Source: Blasia pusilla
Taxonomy: Eukaryota; Marchantiophyta; Marchantiopsida; Blasiales
Direction: 5' to 3'
NCBI GenBank assembly: GCA_050084515.1
Contig: CM114271.1
Span: forward strand, 42,346,001-42,410,000
DNA length: 64,000 nucleotides
Shown: positions 35,604-47,187 of the stretch, one piece after another
Numbering within the stretch: the stretch's first letter is position 1
Layout of the letters: every line of letters begins with the position of its first letter
Made by a program: the position numbers and the translations under genes
The notes under the pieces: model-generated
Told to the model about the DNA's origin: nothing
The model's database searches: none
The model's input: only the letters and a program-made list of their open reading frames with translations

Positions 35604-36080
35604 TCAACCACCTCGTCTCGCAAACTGCACGGGTAACTGACTCATCCGGCCGTCACCTAACCGCCATCCTGGCCGATAAGCAACGGTCTCCTCCCACAAG
35701 TCAAGGATGAATCCTAGGGGATATAACACTGTACTCCCCACCAACACATCGTACGACTCAGCTAGTGTCGTAATTGCACGTGTGCGCATCATAGCACTAT
35801 CCATCGCATGCTCTGGCTGGACTCTGACAAAAATCTCCTGTCGAGTCATATACTGAGTGGGTGATACCCCCCAATCGAGGTCTGTAACTGGAAGGGACAA
35901 GGCTCATTGTCGGCCTTCCGTAACCCCAACGCTAAACACGCCACCTTCCCTAACATCAAGGGTTGCGCCCCGAATCAAGTAGGACGCTGGCCATGGTGGT
36001 ATATGTCCCCGTCGGACTAACCAAGCGAAATACTCCAGCTCGGTTATCCAATAACACTACTCAAGTGTCACCACGCCGCT
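35604..36080 (-). pseudogene. aspartic protease, copy 1
   Basis: The active-site segment reads TYTTMASVLLDSG at about 35985-36005, followed after a one-base loss by AQPLMLGKVACLALGLRK, giving the retropepsin DSGA core. The frame 35604-35900 then carries YDVLVGSTVLYPLGFILDL and VAYRPGWRLGDGRM, the second half of the fold (family YDVLLGxxxL). A stop follows at about 35604. The order gag-protease-DNMT is thus contiguous. Confidence 0.8.
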
Positions 36081-36372
36081 TATGGCTCTGCCGAGCCGGG
36101 CATATCTACCAACTTCACCGCCGCCGATGCCATGACTCGTGGGGAACGTCCCAAGCACCACCGAGGGCAAGTCCACCACCTCCTCAACTACCTCGAACAA
36201 GAAGCGGTCATCTCTCCACGCTCACACAACGTGGGACCAATCGAACACCTCGGTGGGTCTAACTCCCAACGCCGCCAACTCTATGGCGGAAAATAGTGAG
36301 TCGACTCACTCGGTGGCCACCTCCAACACTATAGTCGACATCGACTCCACTCAAGCCAAAGCATAGGAGTTG

Positions 36373-36741
36373 TCACTCCAACTCCTCGTGATGTCGACGA
36401 GGTGCTCGAATCAGAGACACCGCTGGTCGCCGAGGCACCATCGATGGTGTGTGTAGTGCCTCCGACAATGTGAACGACTGTGGAACCCTGGCCTGCCGCC
36501 CATTGGTTCCCTCTGGTGGGTCAATCTCAACTCCACCTCTCGATGGCTCGGTGCCTCTCGCAGCACCCCGAGTCATCACTGCAGCTGCCTCAACCTGGGC
36601 TGCACTACACAAAAATCCCATACTGGCGAGATCCTCACCGGGGTCAGGGTAAGAGGTAGAAACTGGATTCACACTAGCTGCTCGCAGTTCCGTGCCTTCC
36701 CTAAGCTGCATCATCGTCATGGCAACAATTCTCTGCTCCAA
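36373..36741 (-). pseudogene. gag-protease connector
   Basis: A 122-residue frame beginning MEQRIVAMTMMQLREGTELR and containing RVPQSFTLSEALHTPSMVPR. The latter is mirrored in copy 3 at 53510-53580 (RLPQSFILSKALYIPSMVPR), so the segment is conserved and was coding. No domain was recognised. Its first 15 residues could form a short coiled coil with the upstream LEQR-like segment seen in copy 3. Confidence 0.6.
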
Positions 36742-36771
36742 CTGATTGATGCGTGAGAGAAGTTCCGGCTC

Positions 36772-36972
36772 TCATGCTCCTGCTCCATCTCCTCTGGTTG
36801 GTGGTGGTCCTCTACCACCACGTCCAGGAAGAACTCCCCGACCTCCTCTAGGACGACTGCACCCAGGCCCTCGGCCTACCTCTGGACGTGCCCCTCGGCG
36901 AAGGTCAAAACATCTATCCCTAGTGTGACCATATCTATGGCAATGGTCACATTGGTGCTGTGGTGGGGCCAT
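36772..36972 (-). pseudogene. gag nucleocapsid zinc knuckle, copy 1
   Basis: CDHCHRYGHTRDRC gives C8, C11, H16, C21 (C-x2-C-x4-H-x4-C), followed by a Gly/Arg/Pro-rich tail of about 40 residues typical of RNA-binding nucleocapsids. Copy 3 has the same knuckle at about 53076-53120 with one residue changed (Asp to Glu). Confidence 0.92.
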
Positions 36973-37219
36973 CCTCTATGGCTCCTGAGCAATCGGAGGC
37001 GCTGGTGGTCCTCTCCCATGCTGTGGGCAGTCTCTCTGCCTATGGGCCCCTCCACACGTCCAACATTGGTCCCTGATGGGCAACATATGTAGGTGCGGGT
37101 CGTTGCCTCATAAGCTCACGGTACCCGCCCTGCTCTCTAGGCACACTGGCCCGCTCCCGTGGTACTGGTGCTTGCTTTGTGGGCTTTGTGGGGTCACCGC
37201 CAAATGGACCCGTCGACTC

Positions 37220-38072
37220 TCAAGAAAATCCAGCGGTCACTACCTGCTCCTCACTCATGTTGAGCTCAATACGCTCAGACAACTCAAAGACCACCTTCAA
37301 TGTGTGAATCAGCACCACATCTCGGACTCTCCTCCATAGTTCTCGGTCTAGATTCCCGTACCAATATTGGACTGACTGCGCCTCAGTCACTCCAAACGTA
37401 GCAATGATCAGCCTCCTCATGCATGTGAATGCCTCTCTCAGACTCTCAACCGATTGTCGCTGAAAATCCTATAGACTCTTCAACTTGTCGTTGCGTACGT
37501 CCTGGTAGCTCTTCCCTAACTGTCGGAAGAACTCCACTGTGGGGCTGAAGCTGGGTGGCCCTCTACCACCAGAGGTCTCTGCCACATCGCCTATCTCACT
37601 ACCCTCCTCTCCGGGCTGATGGTGTGGGTATTTCTCCTCTCACAATCCCATCATATGCCTCGCGACCACTAGTGGACACATACCCTGGAGCCCAATACAT
37701 CCTCCACGCATCGATCTCTACTGAATATAGTGATCGGAACTCCATGTTGTCATCCATCGGAGGACCCTCCAAGTGCTGGAACAACCCCTTCCATGCCATG
37801 AAAGGGTTGAACCGTGTCGGGGTCCGTATCTCATGGAAGTCGCACCATGTGTCGAACTCCTTGATAAAATCATCTAAGTCGATGGTGCCCACTGCACCCG
37901 AGAAACGACGCATGCCCCGATGGCCCATGTCGTCCATCTCCTGCCAAGTACTCATCGTGACGGTGAATCTCGTCACTGCACCGTGTGTCGGTGATGACGA
38001 TCCAGTCACGGATGGATGTCGAGGGAGCTCCTCACTGGTAACCCCTCCGTATCTCACTCCACTCCGTGTCAC
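37220..38072 (-). pseudogene. gag capsid region, copy 1
   Basis: The frame 37599-38072 contains FIKEFDTWCDFHEIRTPTRF and NPFMAWKGLFQHLEGPPMDD, the capsid-like start. The downstream frame 37220-37420 contains FGVTEAQSVQYWYGNLDREL and then WRRVRDVV, matching the end of Ty3 capsids (retrotransposon gag fold). Copy 3 has the same RFNPFMAWKG and GPPMDD at about 52220-52280. Frames change between the pieces, so gag is broken. Confidence 0.85.
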
Positions 38073-39085
38073 ACCACTACTACTGCTCGCACTACCCCAT
38101 TCTTCCGAACCCTGGAAGAACGCCGTGATGACAAACCCTGTCTCACCCGCTCAAGCACTCAGACTCACCGAGAGTCTCCCACACGCCTCACTAGCTCACC
38201 TATGCTAACATCAATCCCGTGATGACATACTCGGCCTCACGCACGCTCAACACTCGGGCTCACCATGAGCCTCCCAACTGACTCACCTAACCTAGCGACA
38301 CTCTCTCGGGTCATACACGCGACCCCTACTCGGCAACCTCCATATATCCACCAACATGCTACACATGAAAAGAATCTACACTCGTCACCATCACTGCACC
38401 CATTTAGCACCAGCTACTACCCGATACCCAGCACTCTCAATCACACACGACAAGTGCGGGAAAAGGGACGCGAATGGGTAACCTGATCACGCCCTCCAAT
38501 CTGCTGCACCGTCAACATGCACTCCTCCACATGATATGACAATCTCCGCAACACAACACTCCCCTCGACCAACACGTCGATCCTCCCGTCAACAGATGCG
38601 GACAACCCGTCGGCATCATGCACACCCGTCCGCGCCCATCCACGCCCGTACGCGCCCGTCGCCGCCCGTCGCCGCCCGTCCGTTGCCCGTCGCCGCCCGT
38701 CCGTTGCCCGTCGCCGCCCGTCTGCTCCCGTCTGCTCCCGTCCGTCGCCGCCGCGCCCTAACCCTAGACCGGCCGTTTTACTTGACACCCCCCTGGCGGC
38801 AGCAAGCTCTAACTCTTCTCCCTGTGTACTCCCGACATTCCATGAGCTATAAGACGACGTTACTCTTGCCGACACAACCTGCGCTACACCCTGCTGCTGT
38901 CCCCCATCAATCCGCACCAGCAAAATCTGAGAAAAATGGACAGCGCTTCCGCCCACGGCCTTCCGAACATAAAAATGACACACAAAACGTCACACACACG
39001 TCTCCAGGGGCTGCCGACCAAGGAAACTCGCTTGCCTACCTGCCAACAACGAATTCCCACCATCCCCTTGACATCTTTCTCATGT
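38073..39085 (-). other. leader between 5' LTR and gag, with GC-rich repeats
   Basis: About 1 kb with no recognised domain. Read on the minus strand, 38619-38756 consists of degenerate 21-bp units around GACGGGCGGCGACGGGCAAC, giving a GRRRATD repeat in a 180-residue open frame (38441-38983). Whether this is translated is unclear. No primer binding site was found next to the LTR edge at 39086, so part of the leader and U5 may be deleted. Confidence 0.6.
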
Positions 39086-39564
39086 AAAAATAAAGAGTAG
39101 TAAAAACGGCACACCCGGCCTAAAACTCCACTCCTCACTCTACATCGGCATATCAAGCCTCGTCCACCCTGTGCTATCAAGGAATTCGGACGCTAGCATC
39201 CTAGTCCTAGCTCACACACATACAAGGGAGGTGCTCCAACGGTCCAACATGAGAAAGATGGCTTAGGAAAGCCATCTTCCTCTCTTATGTAGGGTAGGGA
39301 AGAGCAAAAGGCTCTTCCCCTAAAAATAGCCTTTCCCTTGGTAACCTGCGCACACAGGTTACCAGGGGCGGGTGACCTGGTCAACAAGTCACCCGGCTGT
39401 AAAAGACCTCAACGTGAAAGTTGTCAGAAACGACGTTCCTGACACAATGGACCTATCCTCAACCTCATCCGACACCGTGGGACAAAGTTACACTCAAGAT
39501 AGTCCGGTGGCTCCTACGCCCTATCCATGATAGATCTCGGCCTATCGGCTACTCAGATGTGACA
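39086..39564 (-). repeat. 5' LTR, middle part only
   Basis: 479 bp matching 30279-30756. On the minus strand it begins TGTCACATCTGAGTAGCC and ends in a T run, after which the 138-bp end segment of the 3' LTR is absent. Differences from the 3' LTR include TATATAA changed to TACATAA. Confidence 0.9.
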
Positions 39565-41689
39565 TCTCACATTTTGATGTATTGTAGTTCCATGATATGA
39601 ACGGGCTATCTACAAGGGAATAAACACAAAAAATCCATTATGGAAAATTTTATATTTTGAAATAATGCCAACCCTTTAGTCCACAATGGACAGGAGCTAG
39701 AGATAGAGGGGGTTACATGTTAGTACGTCGCGGATGTAAGATCGTGGGATGTAAACATTTACATCACATATCTCTTTCCCGCTTGCAAAGATTTGGCATA
39801 AGTAATGACTACATGATGAAGGGTAATAAACTTGGATATGAAACTATTACAAATGGCATAGGGAGGATAAGATTCAATTTTCACTAGAGTATGGTCCACT
39901 CGATTGGAATCACCCAAATGGATAGATCCACACTAGCCACAACATTGGATCAAACTAAAAGTACTTGGGCACACAAATATCCACTTATCTAGTTAGGAGA
40001 GAGCAGGCATATAACTAGTGACTAGAATATGGCTTCCTACATAGTTGTAACTTACATGAAGTTCTAAGGCGTGAACAACGACGACGTTGCTACCTCGCGC
40101 GGTCTAATATAGCTAGCAATTGAGATATTCTAACAAAAAAATAAAATTTTGTTACAATATGGCGCTGCTCATAGACCATAGAAACAATAAAATACTCAAA
40201 GTTCGCTTTGCTCTTACCCTCAATCAACGTCCCTCTAACATAGTAACAACAAATGAATAGTATCCATATAGAAGACACACACCAATAAGAGTGAGTAAAA
40301 TAAAACCAATGCTCTCAATATGCGGAAGCCTAAATGAGAATATGTGCTTCGGATGCATCCTAAGTACATTGTACTAAGAGGTGTAGGTGAGAAATATGGT
40401 ACAATGCATTATGTCCAAGTGGTTGGTTATTGTTACAAGTAATACGAGGAGATATGAATGCAATAAAATTTTCGCTCCAAAACAATCATAACATTACCAA
40501 CATAATAAATGAATCCTGCATGAGCGCTTACGATTAGGTAAATATGAAGTGGTTGTTAACAGAAAAATATAATGCCATGATAAAGATGCGAAAAATTAAA
40601 ATTAACAATGGATGAGATGATGTGCATAATACTGAGACAAGATAAGTGGATAATAATATGATTGCTCTTGTGGGCGGCAATGGTAAATAGTGTAGAGCTC
40701 TTATGAAAGAAAATAGAACAAAATTTAGAGAAAGACAACAACTTGAATAGATGCGCAAAAGGAGTATTCAGCCATGTGTTTTTAAGTCATGGAGACGCTC
40801 GTCAATAGAATATATACCCCCTGAACATACATGGCCAAAGTTATTGCCCCGAACCTTGAATTGGTGAAGTTTTTTTGAAAATATGATAGAGGAACTAGCA
40901 TCCGTCACATGAGATTAAAAAAATACCAATCTAGAGACTAGTTTTTTCACTTGCGTGCATACACAGAGTATTCTAATATTGAGAAGCATGAACGACGTTG
41001 AAATAGGTAAGAAACCCGAACTAGAGATTGGTGGACAACCTCTTAAAAGAAGCACCCATAGATACGCCACAGGTCACAACAAGCGCGAAAGACGCTTATA
41101 CAAGTAAGCAACTCGGACTACAGATTGGTGGACAACCTCTTAAAGTATTGCTCATCCAGAAGAAAAGAATGGGCCCGCCATCTACTTGAGCAGATACGTA
41201 ATACACTACGGAAGTGAATGGAATTGAAAAACATTGCAATGGTACATCAATGACCCAAGAAACTAACAAGAATCATCGCCATCCACTTGGGCACATAAAG
41301 AGACATGCATCTAATCTCGTTGTCCTCCTGCTCATCATAAGAAACTCAAGCAATCGTAGCTTCGTCCAATCTCAGAATATCATGGCAGGCACTCGAGGCA
41401 AAGAATGCACTAAACCGACCAACCCACCCAATCGAGGGCTAAAGTGTAATGCCAACCGGACTATCACGTTTGTTAGGATAGATCGACGAGATCTAGTAGA
41501 GTGCCTTCAAAGATACTAGAGGACATCCTCAAGAGGTTGAGGATGACCTGATAAGGCTACAGATAACTTGAAAGAGCAGGTTTTTTCTTCGTTTTGGCTC
41601 ATTTGGATCCATATTGAGGAACTTAATATTTCAGGAAATTTACCATTCTTGGTATGGTTGATTTTCCATTTTGGGAAGTTGACCCGCTA
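39565..41689. other. AT-rich intergenic, no gene seen
   Basis: No protein motif, LTR or terminal repeat could be supported. A short direct repeat lies at 41018-41145. Confidence 0.5.
41018..41145. repeat. duplicated 26-bp unit about 97 bp apart
   Basis: AGATTGGTGGACAACCTCTT plus AAA occurs at about 41023 and again at about 41120, preceded in both by CGGACTA or CGAACTAG. Confidence 0.8.
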
Positions 41690-42094
41690 TAGTAAGTCAA
41701 GAGCCAAGGAGGTGACATATGAGCAAAGGTTACCGTGGAGAGAGTTTGGGAGAGGGAAGGGGGTATACCTCCAAGAGAGAGAGCTTGAGAGCTCATTCTC
41801 TCTTTGTTGAACCTCTTAGCATGAGGCGGCGGAGCAATGGTCCTTCTTGCCTTGTGTGTGTAACCCAAGCCTCTCAATAAGGGAGTGGGTTTGGTTTGAC
41901 ATGAGAGAGCAAAAGAGATAGTGCACACCATGGAGAGCTTGTTGTGAGAGAGATTTGACTGATTTGATTAGAGATATTTTGGTACTTCTCATCTCGTTGT
42001 GTGGATTCCATGAGTTAGCATGAGATCGTACATGTTTGTGTGTATGTTCGGTGACAACGATGTATATTGTGTAGCGATGTGTATGCACACGACT
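41690..42094 (+). repeat. LTR remnant related to the DNMT/PHD element
   Basis: The 3' part (about 41990-42094) reads TTGTGTGGATTCCATGAG ... GTAGCGATGTGTATGCACACGAC, matching the 138-bp LTR end segment. Upstream lie GGTGACAT, GGTTACCGTGG, a TATA-like GGTATACC and a stem AGAGAGAGCT/AGCTCATTCTCTCT near 41773-41800. These are in the same order as the GGTCACC, GGTTACC, TATA and hairpin of the full LTR. No internal region adjoins it, so it is a solo LTR or relic. Confidence 0.55.
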
Positions 42095-44510
42095 TGACCC
42101 ATGTCGTTCCCGCGTTGTCTCCCCCTCAAACCCCCAAGTGACCAGAGTATATATCGCGCAAGGAGTGTTGCTCTCGTAGGTCATGTGGCACTAGGGTTTG
42201 TCTTTTCCAGATCGTTTCCAACGGTGAGGAATCCGCAAATAAGATTGTGAGCTGATGTGTACCACCGCATAGGAGACTGCGAAGGAACTCTCGGTGTGCC
42301 TCTATGCAGCGTCTGCGGCAAATGTATCAGAGTAGTTGGGGCCGTAAAAAATATGTATGGAAGAATCTACATTCCAACATACAAATAAAGTAATAAAATA
42401 TCATATGCATGGAAACTAAAATAATAAGGGTTATTCTACTTAGATAGTATTTTAAAACCTATATTTTAAAACATATTGGAATTATTAGTCTTTTAATAAT
42501 ACTATTTAAGTTCCTTCTGCTGTGTCATACAACCAAAACTCCATGTTATGATTATAACATCCATTATACTCTTACATGACAAATATTCTACAAATATAGA
42601 ATATGCCTTGTAGGAAATTATGAGTTCCTTGAAAAACTCTCAAGAAAATAAATTCATATCACGAACCATAGATGATAAATACGGAAAAAATATACGGAAG
42701 CACGGACAAATTATGTTTTGGTGGCACAGGTTTCTCCAATATTATATTACATTTTCAAATTCCCAGTCGTACAACTTCAGTCGCTCTAAAAAATTAAAGT
42801 CATACAACGAATAAGCATTAAATGCGAGATTGGCTATTTTACGAAAAAAAGACAAAAATAAGCGCTAAAACCAAGTGTCGCCGTTCAGGGCGACCCTTTG
42901 GGTGGAGTGTTTAATTTCGCCTGTAGCTGCTGTGGCATTTTCGTCCAAAATTGGACGACAATGCCACAGCAGTTAGGGTCATCATTAGCCCCCTTCATGA
43001 GGACTCTACGCGATAGGGCCGAAGGGGTGGAACTCGCTAAATTGCAACTCCATCGAAGTTTATGACCCGTTTCAACGCTAACGTTTAGCACATTCAACTA
43101 TTATTTAGCACTAGTTCAATGGTCCGGGGACGTGGAAAACTTATTATAGGGAATTTATTAAATTTATTATAGATAATTTGAATTAAAGAAATGTACGTAA
43201 TAGAAGACGCTAATAAGTTTCCAAAATAAAGTGAATTTTCACCGTCAAATGGACATATAGTATTCAGATGGCCACTTACATTCCTCAAGAGATAGACTAT
43301 CAATCTGGTAAGAAATTTTCATTTTATCCATGTATCAAAATTTTGGGTGTCCTATGCTCTTTCTCCCTCTTTGTTTTAGAAATTTCTTGTGTCCTCTCAC
43401 ACTAATATTGATGCAATTTATCCTCAACCGTAGCTTGGATCATCGATATTCCAAGCCAACCAAAAGTGTGTCATCACGAGACTAATAATATTCAATCATA
43501 AAATGCATGGGAAATAAAAAAATGTTTGAAGAATTAGTGTATAATCTCGTATAGGGAAGAGATTAATAATGTTACACATAATTTCAAATTTTTTTTCTTG
43601 TTGACCGTAATATGTGAGATATTTGCTCGTTGTCCATTGTCATGTATCAAACACTCTCTTAATTAAAAAAAATTAATAGACGTTTGGTCATAGATGGGAG
43701 GACTCGTCAAAGTACAAGAAGTGGGAAGTAGAAAGTAAAAAACTCCAAAATGATAACCCTAAAAGATACAAGAGTGGAAACCCTGGAAGGTTACCATAGG
43801 ATGATACATGGTGACATTATCGCACAAGTTAGCACAACGCTTTTGTATTAAAAAAAAGCCTAATTTTTTCTTTTCTATTTGCATATAAATAGCTGGCAAC
43901 TGAATAGTAAAGTTAGGAACCGGGCGGGATGGGACTCTCAATTTAACCTCGGCTGTGGGTTTGGGAATTTCATCTAACTCAATTAATAAACCAAAGAGTG
44001 TGGCCTAAGATATCCACGATTCCAAGGGCTTACCACGCGACACATTTAACGAGTGTCCTAAACACATTTAACTTCAACTCCTACAACACATTTAACCTCA
44101 ACTCGGAGTATATCCGGCGGTTTTATGGAGACATTTGACAGATCCAACTGTGTATCATAAATTCTAGACCTTGATTTCCACTGCCTCGCATTTTTCGTCC
44201 CAATTTCCAACTAAAATGCTTCATATTTGGCAGATTTCCCACCTTCGTACAGTTTCCGATTGGAAAGGTTTGTTTCGGGATTCGTGTATTGTCTAACGGT
44301 AGTATTGAACCCACAATTTAATTTTCGGAGAAAACATTTTGGATTCCTCTCGATCGCGTCGAAAACGGACCCGGCCATATATGACTGGAAGCGATGGGCC
44401 GTTGGAAGGTTGACTGTTACGTAAACCTGACCCAACTGCTGACGTGGATCTCGGCGGTCGAGCCCCTGTGGCCGACGCCCCTCCCGATCACATACGTAGA
44501 GGTATAATAA
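42095..44510. other. intergenic, no gene seen
   Basis: No recognisable gene or element apart from the long palindrome at 42927-42972. The last 450 bp before the Harbinger element are less AT-rich. Confidence 0.5.
42927..42972. repeat. 46-bp near-perfect palindrome
   Basis: The arm CTGCTGTGGCATTTTCGTCC plus AA pairs with TT plus GGACGACAATGCCACAGCAG, with one mismatch and a two-base centre. It lies in a small GC-rich island (42880-43060). Confidence 0.9.
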
Positions 44511-44620
44511 GGCGTCTTATACTAGGGTCTGTTAGGGTCGCGACGTCAGATGGTGGCTCGGCTGTAAAAGACGGACGGGGACTTTTACGTATCGGGGAGA
44601 TTCATTTTGTTAGTAGATGG
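44511..44620 (+). repeat. Harbinger left terminal and subterminal repeat
   Basis: After the terminal GGCGTCTTATACTA, the blocks CTGTTAGGGTCG, GACGTC, GCTGTAAAA, GACGG and ACTTTTACGTATCGGGG occur in the same order as in the inverted right end between 51197 and 51100 (CTGTTAGTGCG, GACGTC, GCCGTAAAA, GACGG, ACTTTTACGTCTTGGGG). The left end lacks about 125 bp that the right end has outside these blocks. Confidence 0.8.
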
Positions 44621-45737
44621 TTGTAAGTGTTAGTTACGAGTGTTTTTGTGATGCAACGCCGTGGGTTGCATGTAGCGGGAGTCTCGGAACCCGCAAAGCA
44701 TCTCATTCGTTGCAAGTGCAACCTCCACACTAAGCCACACAGTAAACAAGCATTCCACATATGGGGTTGAAAAATGCAATAGGGCGTCTCAGAGTTTGTC
44801 TGTAGGGGCGGACGTCAGAGTCCGTAACTCCCCTTTACGTCCAAATGCCGTTTGGAGTGCGGGGCGCCGTTGGAGGTGGACGCACACCCCTTTATGTCCC
44901 GTGCTGAATCCGACGTCTCGTGAGTCAGTCTTGCACAAAGCGCCTGAACCTCCCCGTGCCCTTCCCAACTCGGCTGGTGCTAAGACAAGTATGCACTCCT
45001 CTTGTGTTGGCTCGGAAGTGCTTGCTGTCTGATTCGGATGCTCCCAGGATAAGGACGTGGGCACCTGATTGAGCTCCTGCTTTGCTGAACGACGTGTTTT
45101 GCTTTTGCTGCTTTGCTGAACGATGTGCACTGCTCTGCTGCGAGTTTAGCCTGATACTTCACTTCCCGTACTACATATCAGGTGGGGTGGGATTTCTAGA
45201 TCCGCACACAAGGTGGCAATTGACAATCGTTGCAGCATGCTTGGTTTCCAATGCTTGTGGAGACCCTAGAAATCAGTATTCGTAGGCCAACAATTCCCAA
45301 AGTCTAATTTGGCTGCTCCCAGGAGAACGATGTGGGCAGCCCCTTTTAGAGTTGGTGCTTTGCTGATGCTTTGCTGCTATACTGTGATTTTTCCCCAATC
45401 ACATCCCGTACTACATTTCAGGTGGGATTTCTAGATCTTCGTATAAGGCCAAAGAAAATTCAGGTACCAAATCAGACTTCACTACCTTCAGAGAGAGAGC
45501 CGCTCTTGAGTTAGTACCCCGCCCCATTCTCTCCTGCTGACCTAGATTTTTTTGTCCATACTGAACCTACATCTTCTTGTGGGTTGCAGAGATTATCTAG
45601 GAATTGGTTATCGCTGAATAAGTTGATGTGCAAGTTCTGATCAATCTGATCACTTCTACTTCGCAAATTTTGACCATGTTTGGTGAAAGCTTTGTTAAAT
45701 TCTGAATTCAGAGCTACATTCAAGTCCACTCAAAACC

Positions 45738-47187
45738 ATGCCCAGATTTTCGGAGAGGCAAGACCTCCTTCGAACCATAGAGAACCTCCTAGAAATGGAG
45801 ATTGTATTCTTGGATAGCTCAGATAATGAAGCAGGGACAGATGCTGCTCTCCTTTCAAACGAGAGTGAGTGGGATGTAGATGACATGGAACTCGATACAC
45901 TTGATGAATCTCCACATCTAGAACAATTTGAGGAGTCTGAAGTGGGCTCTCACCTCATGGATCTTTATATGTGCGTGCTACACACTAGGTATCTCAATCC
46001 AAGAGAACAAATCAATAAGAGTACAGACTTTGTAGAAAACTACTTCCTTGACCTGCCCCCTAACGGCTTCCGTCAATTGACTCGCATGAACATGGAGTCC
46101 TTTACTCGCTTGGTTCACTTGATAGAGGACCATCCTATCTTCATTTCCCCTTTAGGTAGGGAACAAGTCCCGGTTCCGATCCAGTTGGCAGTAGCATTAG
46201 ACAGATTTGGACACAATGGGAATGGAGTTTCTTATGCACGTTCACTATTATTGTGGGGAGTGTCTGAAGGATCTATCCACAACTTTATGCTCCGTTGCAT
46301 GACGGCATTGGAGGATAGGTTAGGAAATCAAATCACATGGCCAGATCAAGCTGAGCGTGAGCGCATCTCCTGTGAATTTTCCAAGAAAGGTTTTCACCAC
46401 TGTGTGGGCCTCATAGATGGGACCTTGCTGCCCTTGAGCCAACGACCAAAGTACAGTGGTGAGACTTACTACGATCGTAAGTCACGGTACTCAATAAATG
46501 CTCAAGTTGTGTGCGATGATAGGAGGAGAATCATCTTCATTTTCACTGGTGAGTCTTCATTTGTTTTTTATCCTTTCCTCTTATTGTGACCTCTTTGATC
46601 CAGTTTATACAATAACTCACCATGTCAGTGTTGTCCTTATTGCATGTATGCCGGGGTCATGCCACGACTTCACTTGCTTAAAGCGTTCACCATTGTGGGG
46701 TTTGATGGGAAGTCGGTCAGTCTTTGGACAAGATGAGTATTTACTCGGTGATTCTGGTTATTCACCACTTTCTCACCTTGTTCCAGCTTACAAGGGCTCT
46801 GGAGAAAAAGATGTTGAAGACTTTAATGCATGCCTTGCACATGCACGCGTGATCAATGAACACTGCATTGGAGTGCTGAAGTCGAGGTGGCATTCGTTGC
46901 GAGAACTTCGCACTCAATTGAAATGCAACCATAATAATACCCACTTGGTGAGATGGATCACTTGTTGTGCTATACTGCACAACTACGTATTGAACCAAAG
47001 GGATTTTTGGACTGAAGAAGATGGGCCCATTGTCGTGGACAACCCGGACGAGAACGCCTCGACAAGGGACCACATCACCGGCAATAATTTGAGGCGGATG
47101 GGACTTAGTCGTAAATCGCAAGTGCAAGAGGCATGTTTACAATTCAATCGACAACCAGGGGGTTTGCTTTGTAGGGCAGGGAGTTGA
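45738..47187 (+). CDS. PIF/Harbinger transposase (DDE), intron with damaged acceptor
   Basis: Two open segments, 45738-46548 and 46646-47187, give about 450 residues, normal for plant Harbinger transposases. A helix-turn-helix-like region (LAVALDRFGHNGNGVSYARS) precedes the DDE core. Catalytic residues are D227 in GLIDGT, D306 in LLGDSGYSPL and E342 in HARVINEHCIGVLKSRW, with DD(36)E spacing. The enzyme cuts and pastes the element. The donor G|GTGAGT at 46549 is good, but the acceptor that keeps the frame (FTG to MPGSCHDF) reads AT at 46644-46645 where AG is expected. The only nearby AG (46627-46628) shifts the frame. The start is the first Met, about 1.2 kb inside the element. Confidence 0.9.

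Larger units (their letters stand above)
30141..39564 (-). mobile_element. Ty3-type retrotransposon with DNMT and PHD, copy 1 (best copy)
   Basis: A 9.4-kb minus-strand element. In reading order it has 5' LTR (middle part only, 39564-39086), leader, gag, CCHC knuckle, aspartic protease, C5 DNA methyltransferase, RT, RNase H, integrase, PHD finger, purine tract and 3' LTR. LTR middles differ at roughly 5 percent of positions by my count, so insertion is not very recent. Several single-base frameshifts (protease, methyltransferase, RT) and in-frame stops (before RNase H, before PHD) make it non-autonomous. No clear target duplication was found. It appears to be inserted into or beside a Helitron remnant. 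Confidence 0.92.

Noticed and set aside
37555-38208. 217-residue plus-strand frame, the longest in that region
   Set aside because: It is antisense to gag, whose motifs (NPFMAWKG, GPPMDD) are conserved in copy 3.
38755-38768. Telomere-like CCCTAACCCTAG
   Set aside because: Fewer than two full plant telomere units inside a GC-rich leader; chance or a promoter telobox at most.
38536-39087. 183-residue Arg/Pro-rich plus-strand frame
   Set aside because: It mirrors the GC-rich repeat in the leader of a minus-strand retroelement and runs into its LTR.
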